DNA of 25,807 nucleotides, from the NCBI GenBank assembly GCA_964450725.1, contig CAYVGO010000031.1, forward strand, positions 1 through 25,807, given 5' to 3'. Shown here in pieces: positions 21,626-25,807 of this stretch. The notes below the pieces were generated by a model. It was not told where the DNA came from and made no database searches. It saw only the letters and a program-made list of their open reading frames with translations. Origin of the DNA: CAYVGO01 sp964450725 (GTDB lineage Bacteria; Bacteroidota; Bacteroidia; Bacteroidales; UBA932). Position 1 is the stretch's first letter. Each line of letters begins with the position of its first letter. The position numbers were made by a program, and so were the translations under genes.

Positions 21626-23434
21626 TTACGGCTTTGTAAATAAATATTTCGTTGGAATTTCTTCTTCTTTTCCGCCCGGAGTTTTCCACATTAAATGTAA
21701 CTCTTGTCCCTCATAGTCTTCAATATATTTAAGTTCATAACGATAATAACCCTTTTGCAACACAATCTCTCCTCTTACTTTGGTTAGACTGTGAGAACCG
21801 TCGTTATCAATTAATTCAATATTTCCTATTGTCAATGTAGAACCGTCGTCGCTATAAGTAGCAAATGTATAGGAACCATCAATCGGAGCATAAATATATC
21901 CTGAAAATATATATCCGAAATGGTCTTGGGCAGCGGCTTGTGTAATGTCAATGCTGTTCATTACTCCCTCAGATTTTAAATTCTCTTGCTTCATATCTGC
22001 CACACGGCTGAAATTACCCTCAAAATATTGATAACTTACTCCTTGTTTACCTATTTTTCCGCGATAAGATTGCAGTGGAGTGGTTAAAATAAATTGTTGC
22101 CGAAATGTGAGACTTGATTGATTGTTTTTAAAGGCTTTGGCTTTCAGTAGTGCTGATTCTTTTAAGATGAAAGGCTGCGTATATAAAGCTGAATTTTCCG
22201 TAGGCTCACTGCTATCAAGGGTGTAACGTATGGTAGAAGTAGTGTCTCCATGCAATATTACAGCAGTTCCGGGGACTTGCATGTAGGTATTTTGAGTTAC
22301 ATAAGGCATAGCCACTTCTTCTTTTGAGGTTACTAAGTAAGCTTGAGGAACTACCAGTGATGTGCCCGAACCGGTGTAAAGATTAGTAATTTTACAGCGT
22401 GATGTTAATGTTGACTGAACATCACTCATTTGGACAATACTGCGTGGGAGGAGTTGTATGATTTCTTGGTCGGCAGTTTGAACAGTAAAGTGTAAGTCGC
22501 TAATATTTTCAAGTTCGGCACTCCATCGGTTATCTGTAAACTTAAAATAATTTACTTTGATACATGCTTTCAATAATTCTTTTAATAATCCTTCATCACC
22601 GGTAATGTAAGGGTCTGCAAAGGCTAAAGTTCTACGAGCAAACAACGCTTCCTTAATAGATTCCTGCGTATTTTCTTTGGCAAAAACAAAGGTCATATTT
22701 CTATGTTTACGGGTTAGGTCATACTGACTGCTTACTAATCCGTGAATGTCTGTAGCACTTGTGTTGGCAAGATTATATTCCTTGCAGTAATCAATGGCAA
22801 CAGGATAAAACTCAGGTCCATTAAATACTTCTATACCGTGTAAATGTCCATCTTTTATCAGTTGATATTGCAGATTAAAAAGGTCGCTGTTTTTATCGGG
22901 CCATCCCGGATGATTATAGATTACAAATGCTCCTTCTTTTGATGCTGCTGTGATGGTTTGTAAGGCTTCTTCTTCTGAAATGGAATTACCTTTGGGTAAA
23001 AACTTATTGGCATCTTGAATAAATAAAAAGTTGAAATGCCCTACAGGTTTACTGCCCGTATATTCAATGCCTTGAATCAAGGTAATGCCTCTTCTTTTTG
23101 CTGTTGGTAACGCTTCGCGATACGATTGATTGTAATCAAAATTTTCTTTCTGACCCCATGCCGGAATATGGTCGGTAATGCTGATAACATCTAATCCCTC
23201 TTGCCATGCTTCTTGAACACGAACTGATGGAAGTACCTGACCGTCGGAATAAATTGTATGGATATGAAAATCACATTTCAATGTTTTATAACCCAAAACA
23301 TCGGGGATTGAAAATACTTTACGGACTTGCGGAACTTGTAAGTCTTCTAAAAAGTGGTAATGGATATTCTCTTGTTGGGCATAGCCGCAAAAGAGTGAGA
23401 AGAAAAAAGCGAAGAAAGTAAAAAAACGTAACAT
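21626..23434 (-). CDS. Secreted PHP-domain phosphoesterase with CHB_HEX-like and PA14 domains
   Basis: The 602-residue protein has a signal peptide (MLRFFTFFAFFFSLFCGYA, then QQ). The PHP domain starts CDFHIHTIYSDG (54-65) and has SITDHIPAWG (about 85-94), GIEYTG and NHPGWPD, giving the expected metal-binding His and Asp residues. A middle beta region contains STIRYTLDSSEPTENSALY, a match to the chitobiase C-terminal Fn3-like module (CHB_HEX_C_1). The C-terminal 130 residues form a PA14 domain (GSYTFATYSDDGSTLTIGN ... YYRYELKYIEDYEG). PA14 often binds carbohydrates, so it may tether the enzyme to glycans. PHP enzymes hydrolyse phosphoesters; the substrate is unknown. It is the first gene of an operon with the phosphodiesterase. 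The upstream DNA is lost in the N gap. Confidence 0.87.
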   Translation of the reverse strand: MLRFFTFFAFFFSLFCGYAQQENIHYHFLEDLQVPQVRKVFSIPDVLGYKTLKCDFHIHTIYSDGQVLPSVRVQEAWQEGLDVISITDHIPAWGQKENFDYNQSYREALPTAKRRGITLIQGIEYTGSKPVGHFNFLFIQDANKFLPKGNSISEEEALQTITAASKEGAFVIYNHPGWPDKNSDLFNLQYQLIKDGHLHGIEVFNGPEFYPVAIDYCKEYNLANTSATDIHGLVSSQYDLTRKHRNMTFVFAKENTQESIKEALFARRTLAFADPYITGDEGLLKELLKACIKVNYFKFTDNRWSAELENISDLHFTVQTADQEIIQLLPRSIVQMSDVQSTLTSRCKITNLYTGSGTSLVVPQAYLVTSKEEVAMPYVTQNTYMQVPGTAVILHGDTTSTIRYTLDSSEPTENSALYTQPFILKESALLKAKAFKNNQSSLTFRQQFILTTPLQSYRGKIGKQGVSYQYFEGNFSRVADMKQENLKSEGVMNSIDITQAAAQDHFGYIFSGYIYAPIDGSYTFATYSDDGSTLTIGNIELIDNDGSHSLTKVRGEIVLQKGYYRYELKYIEDYEGQELHLMWKTPGGKEEEIPTKYLFTKP

Positions 23435-23453
23435 AATGATTAATGGTTAGTGA

Positions 23454-23553
23454 NNNNNNNNNNNNNNNNNNNNNNNNNNNNNNNNNNNNNNNNNNNNNNN
23501 NNNNNNNNNNNNNNNNNNNNNNNNNNNNNNNNNNNNNNNNNNNNNNNNNNNNN
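23454..23553. other. Assembly gap (100 N)
   Basis: Exactly 100 unknown bases separate the PHP operon from the DUF2442 gene. A round number usually marks a scaffold join of unknown true size, so genes on either side may not be as close as they seem. Confidence 0.98.
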
Positions 23554-23555
23554 AA

Positions 23556-23804
23556 ATGAATCCAAGAGTTAAAGCCGTTATTCCACAATCAGGGTATAAA
23601 TTATTACTTACATTTACCAACAATGAGCAGAAAATCTTTGATGTCTCGCCATATTTAGAAAAAGGGATTTTTGTTGAATTGCAAAATGAACTAATCTTTA
23701 ATACCGTCAAACCTTGTCTTGGAAGTATTGAGTGGTGTAATGGTGCTGATCTTTGTCCTGATATGTTATTTGAAGACAGCGTTACAATTAAAACCAACCC
23801 ATAA
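23556..23804 (+). CDS. DUF2442 domain protein
   Basis: The 82-residue protein matches DUF2442 from end to end: NPRVKAVIPQSGYKLLLTFTN, then IFDVSPYLEKGIF, then FNTVKPCLGSIEW and GADLCPDMLFEDSV. The family function is not established; it is often found beside a DUF4160 protein and is suspected to be part of toxin-antitoxin-like pairs. The ATG is three bases after the N gap, so any upstream partner or promoter would be in the gap. It converges with the alkaline phosphatase gene, with only 6 nt between. Confidence 0.9.
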   Translation: MNPRVKAVIPQSGYKLLLTFTNNEQKIFDVSPYLEKGIFVELQNELIFNTVKPCLGSIEWCNGADLCPDMLFEDSVTIKTNP

Positions 23805-23810
23805 TATCAA

Positions 23811-24950
23811 TTACAAATTCAGCAACTTTTTAATCTTGTGGAAAATATCAGTGTTTTCCATAATACCCGTAAATTGTTCTGCTCCGGGACCGTAAGCATA
23901 AACAGGAATCATTACTCCCGAATGGTTGCCGGTCGAAAAATGTACTCGGACTTCTCCCGTTGTTTTGTCACCACCGGTCAAAGTTAATCCACCGGTTTCA
24001 TGGTCAGAGAGAATCACTACCAGCGTCTCTTTATTCTTTGCTGCAAATTGCAGTACGTCTCCCACTCCCTTGTCAAAATCAAAAATCTCTTCTACCAATT
24101 CTCCGACATTGTTGGCATGTCCGCAATCGTCAATTCGAGAACCTTCCAGCATCAAGAAAAATCCTTGTTTGTTTTTGCTTAATATTTCTATTGATTTCTT
24201 TACACCGTCTCTCCATAAAGTTTTACGTTCTTGTGCTAACGGTAACTGACCATTTCCAAGAACTGCAAAGACTCTACCTTCACTTTTTTGTGCTACCTCT
24301 TCCCACGTTTCACAAACTTGATATTGCGTTGATAACTCTTGTAACAAATTTCTGTTGTCGGCTCTGTTGATAAAATGGCGATTATCTCCGCCAAACACAA
24401 AATCTGCATTCCCTTTTAAATAACCTAAAGCAATTTCTTGTTCGTTATTCCGATTTTCATTTTTTGCGACAAAAGCAGAGGGAGTAGCATCAGTCAAATT
24501 ACAGGTTACGACAATGCCCGTGCCCAAGCTTTTTCGCTTGGCCAAGTCAACCAAAGATGGTAAAGAATCATTATTTGCCGACAAACCGATAGCATAATAA
24601 TTGGCTTTACTGCCAATAGCCATTGCCGTGCCTGCGGCTCCGGAATCTGTAATGAGTTTGTTGGCACAATATGTTTTTACTAATCCGGTAGAGGTGCAGT
24701 TTTCAATATTCATTTGTCCTTTGTTGGCAGACCATGCAGTATAAAAATGTTGTAATCCCATACCGTCTCCAATCATTAAGATGACGTTTTTTATTTTTTT
24801 ACCGTGTATCGGCGGTACATCAATTTTGTTGTAAGTATTGTTACTGCGGTAAGTTTGAAACTTTGGGCTTTGGTCGGCATTGTATTGACCTTGAACATCG
24901 GTCATTAAAAATACAACTGCCCATAAAATGAGGTAAAAATTCTTTTTCAT
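23811..24950 (-). CDS. Alkaline phosphatase, secreted
   Basis: The 379-residue protein starts with a signal peptide (MKKNFYLILWAVVFLMTDVQG, then QYN), which selects the ATG at 24950 over a frame reaching to 25025 that would run into the upstream gene. Active-site parts are all present: MIGDGMG (59-65, metal Asp62), the phosphorylated Ser103 in TDSGAAGTA, DDCGHANN, LSDHETGG and the late GNHSG. It removes phosphate from a range of monoesters in the periplasm and is commonly induced by phosphate starvation, although I see no Pho-box-like site. It lies 22 nt downstream of the DUF6261-like gene on the same strand, so co-transcription is likely. Confidence 0.94.
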   Translation of the reverse strand: MKKNFYLILWAVVFLMTDVQGQYNADQSPKFQTYRSNNTYNKIDVPPIHGKKIKNVILMIGDGMGLQHFYTAWSANKGQMNIENCTSTGLVKTYCANKLITDSGAAGTAMAIGSKANYYAIGLSANNDSLPSLVDLAKRKSLGTGIVVTCNLTDATPSAFVAKNENRNNEQEIALGYLKGNADFVFGGDNRHFINRADNRNLLQELSTQYQVCETWEEVAQKSEGRVFAVLGNGQLPLAQERKTLWRDGVKKSIEILSKNKQGFFLMLEGSRIDDCGHANNVGELVEEIFDFDKGVGDVLQFAAKNKETLVVILSDHETGGLTLTGGDKTTGEVRVHFSTGNHSGVMIPVYAYGPGAEQFTGIMENTDIFHKIKKLLNL

Positions 24951-24972
24951 AAGTAAATATAATGAGTAATGA

Positions 24973-25698
24973 TTATTTCGCTTTTTGTGCCAAACGTTGA
25001 TTGTAGGCTGTATTGGCTGCATCAATGGCTGTATTGATATTGTTGATAAACTTGTTGATTTCTTCGCTGGGGTTAGCTACGCTATTAACAAATGCCATAT
25101 CTACAATATGCTGATACGCCTTGTCTAACTCCACTCTGATACTCTTACTGTCGGGTAATTTCGCAGCATCTTTATTTTCATTTCTTGCCATGCTCAGCGT
25201 GGCATATTCTTCATTAACAGCAGCCAGTTCTTCAATCAGTTGTCCTAATCGTAAAGTATTTACAGCCTCTTGGTATTGTGGTTTTTGAATGTCAAGCAAC
25301 ATCGCTCTCTCCTGTACTGTTTGCTGGTCGTTGGGCAGTCTGTGCAGTCCGGTGTAAGGCTTCATTTGCTCTTGTAAAAGAATGCCCGCTTGTCGTTCTT
25401 CGGCAATGGGTGATGCTGCGGCATTACGAATAATGGTGAGCATGTGAACGTGTAAATTATCCCGCCGGTTGTCTGTTGCGTGCATCTTTTTTGTCTCTGT
25501 ACTTACCTTGCTTTGGGTTACTACGTCATACATCACCATTAGATTACCGTTCATTTTATCCAACACATCTTGCGATATGCCAATAATATTTACCCCTGTT
25601 TGACCTACATAAGTTACTACATTAGTCATAAAGTTGGTGTGTTCGGCGTTGTTAAGTTTAGATAAACCTGCCACTTTGATTTTTTTTAATTCTTCCAT
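24973..25698 (-). CDS. DUF6261-like protein of unknown function
   Basis: The 241-residue protein begins MEELKKIKVAGLSKLNNAEH; the ATG at 25698 is preferred to a TTG two codons upstream. It is almost wholly alpha-helical with no signal peptide and no membrane segment. It contains ETKKMHATDNRRDNLHVHML, IQKPQYQEAVNTLRLGQLI and an end rich in A, N and K. The K-x-LS-xL-xNAEH opening and helical four-bundle look resemble the Bacteroidota-specific DUF6261 family, which has no known function and often occurs in several copies per genome. I am fairly but not fully sure of this family. It precedes the alkaline phosphatase gene by 22 nt. Confidence 0.75.
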   Translation of the reverse strand: MEELKKIKVAGLSKLNNAEHTNFMTNVVTYVGQTGVNIIGISQDVLDKMNGNLMVMYDVVTQSKVSTETKKMHATDNRRDNLHVHMLTIIRNAAASPIAEERQAGILLQEQMKPYTGLHRLPNDQQTVQERAMLLDIQKPQYQEAVNTLRLGQLIEELAAVNEEYATLSMARNENKDAAKLPDSKSIRVELDKAYQHIVDMAFVNSVANPSEEINKFINNINTAIDAANTAYNQRLAQKAK

Positions 25699-25747
25699 AG
25701 TCAATAAATTTTAATATAAATAATAATAAGACATCCTGTTTATTTTG

Positions 25748-25807
25748 ATTTAGACCTCTAAAACGACCTTTCTGCTGCTGCGAAGTGCCGGATGGGGTCT
25801 GTCTGAC
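25748..25807. other. Segment of raised GC at the right edge
   Basis: The last 60 bases are clearly richer in G and C than the rest of the window and contain CTGCTGCTGCGAAGTGCCGG. No complete gene or consensus promoter was found here. It may be the edge of a repeated sequence or of a gene lying outside the window. Confidence 0.35.

Noticed and set aside
24951..25025. Longer alkaline phosphatase start
   Set aside because: It would overlap the upstream DUF6261-like gene and hide the signal peptide that begins at the ATG at 24950.

Overview
The window looks like chromosomal DNA of a low-GC member of the Bacteroidota, most likely an anaerobic Bacteroidales. I base this on the AT-rich composition, on promoters of the Bacteroidota type (TTTG about 19-21 nt before TAnnTTTG) ahead of several genes, on the ftsX-DUF3098-uppP gene order, on secreted proteins with short signal peptides or lipoboxes, and on an FprA-type flavodiiron protein, which is typical of anaerobes. 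A run of 100 N (23454-23553) marks a scaffold gap.

Layout. 1-3821 holds the tail of an unidentified gene, a GNAT acetyltransferase behind a long leader, a collagen-motif lipoprotein, a lipoprotein glutamine cyclotransferase and an acyltransferase-3 membrane enzyme. 3949-5942 is an envelope operon: FtsX, a DUF3098 membrane protein and UppP. 6059-9349 carries a tiny BFD-type [2Fe-2S] protein with its own terminator, then transketolase and GpsA. 9350-12000 looks like accessory DNA. It has a roughly 117-nt long-hairpin element that partly overlaps an intrinsic terminator. Then come three tightly packed genes (an exported protein, a membrane-anchored protein, and a small HNH nuclease with an N-terminal membrane segment) and a YafQ-type toxin-antitoxin pair. 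12040-17894 holds a secreted 821-aa alpha/beta hydrolase, a type I asparaginase and a FecCD-type permease without visible partners. 17976-25698 is almost all on the minus strand: a secreted alpha/beta hydrolase, the flavodiiron protein, a phosphodiesterase and a PHP-PA14 protein, then, past the gap, DUF2442 on the plus strand, an alkaline phosphatase and a DUF6261-like protein.

The most unusual signals are non-coding. The two intergenic regions upstream of the 821-aa hydrolase and of the FecCD permease are diverged copies of one module, although the genes they precede are unrelated. Each copy contains four tandem 23-bp units in matching order and ends in the same atypical promoter (TTGG-19-TACTTTCG). 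The long hairpin at 9570-9686, with an overlapping terminator and no evident promoter before the next gene, resembles an attenuator or a free-standing structured RNA.

Functionally, the right half is rich in exported hydrolases. The PHP protein, the GDPD/PI-PLC-like enzyme and the alkaline phosphatase could together release phosphate from extracellular organic phosphates; this is inference from family and proximity. I found no rRNA, tRNA, CRISPR array, insertion sequence or prophage gene.
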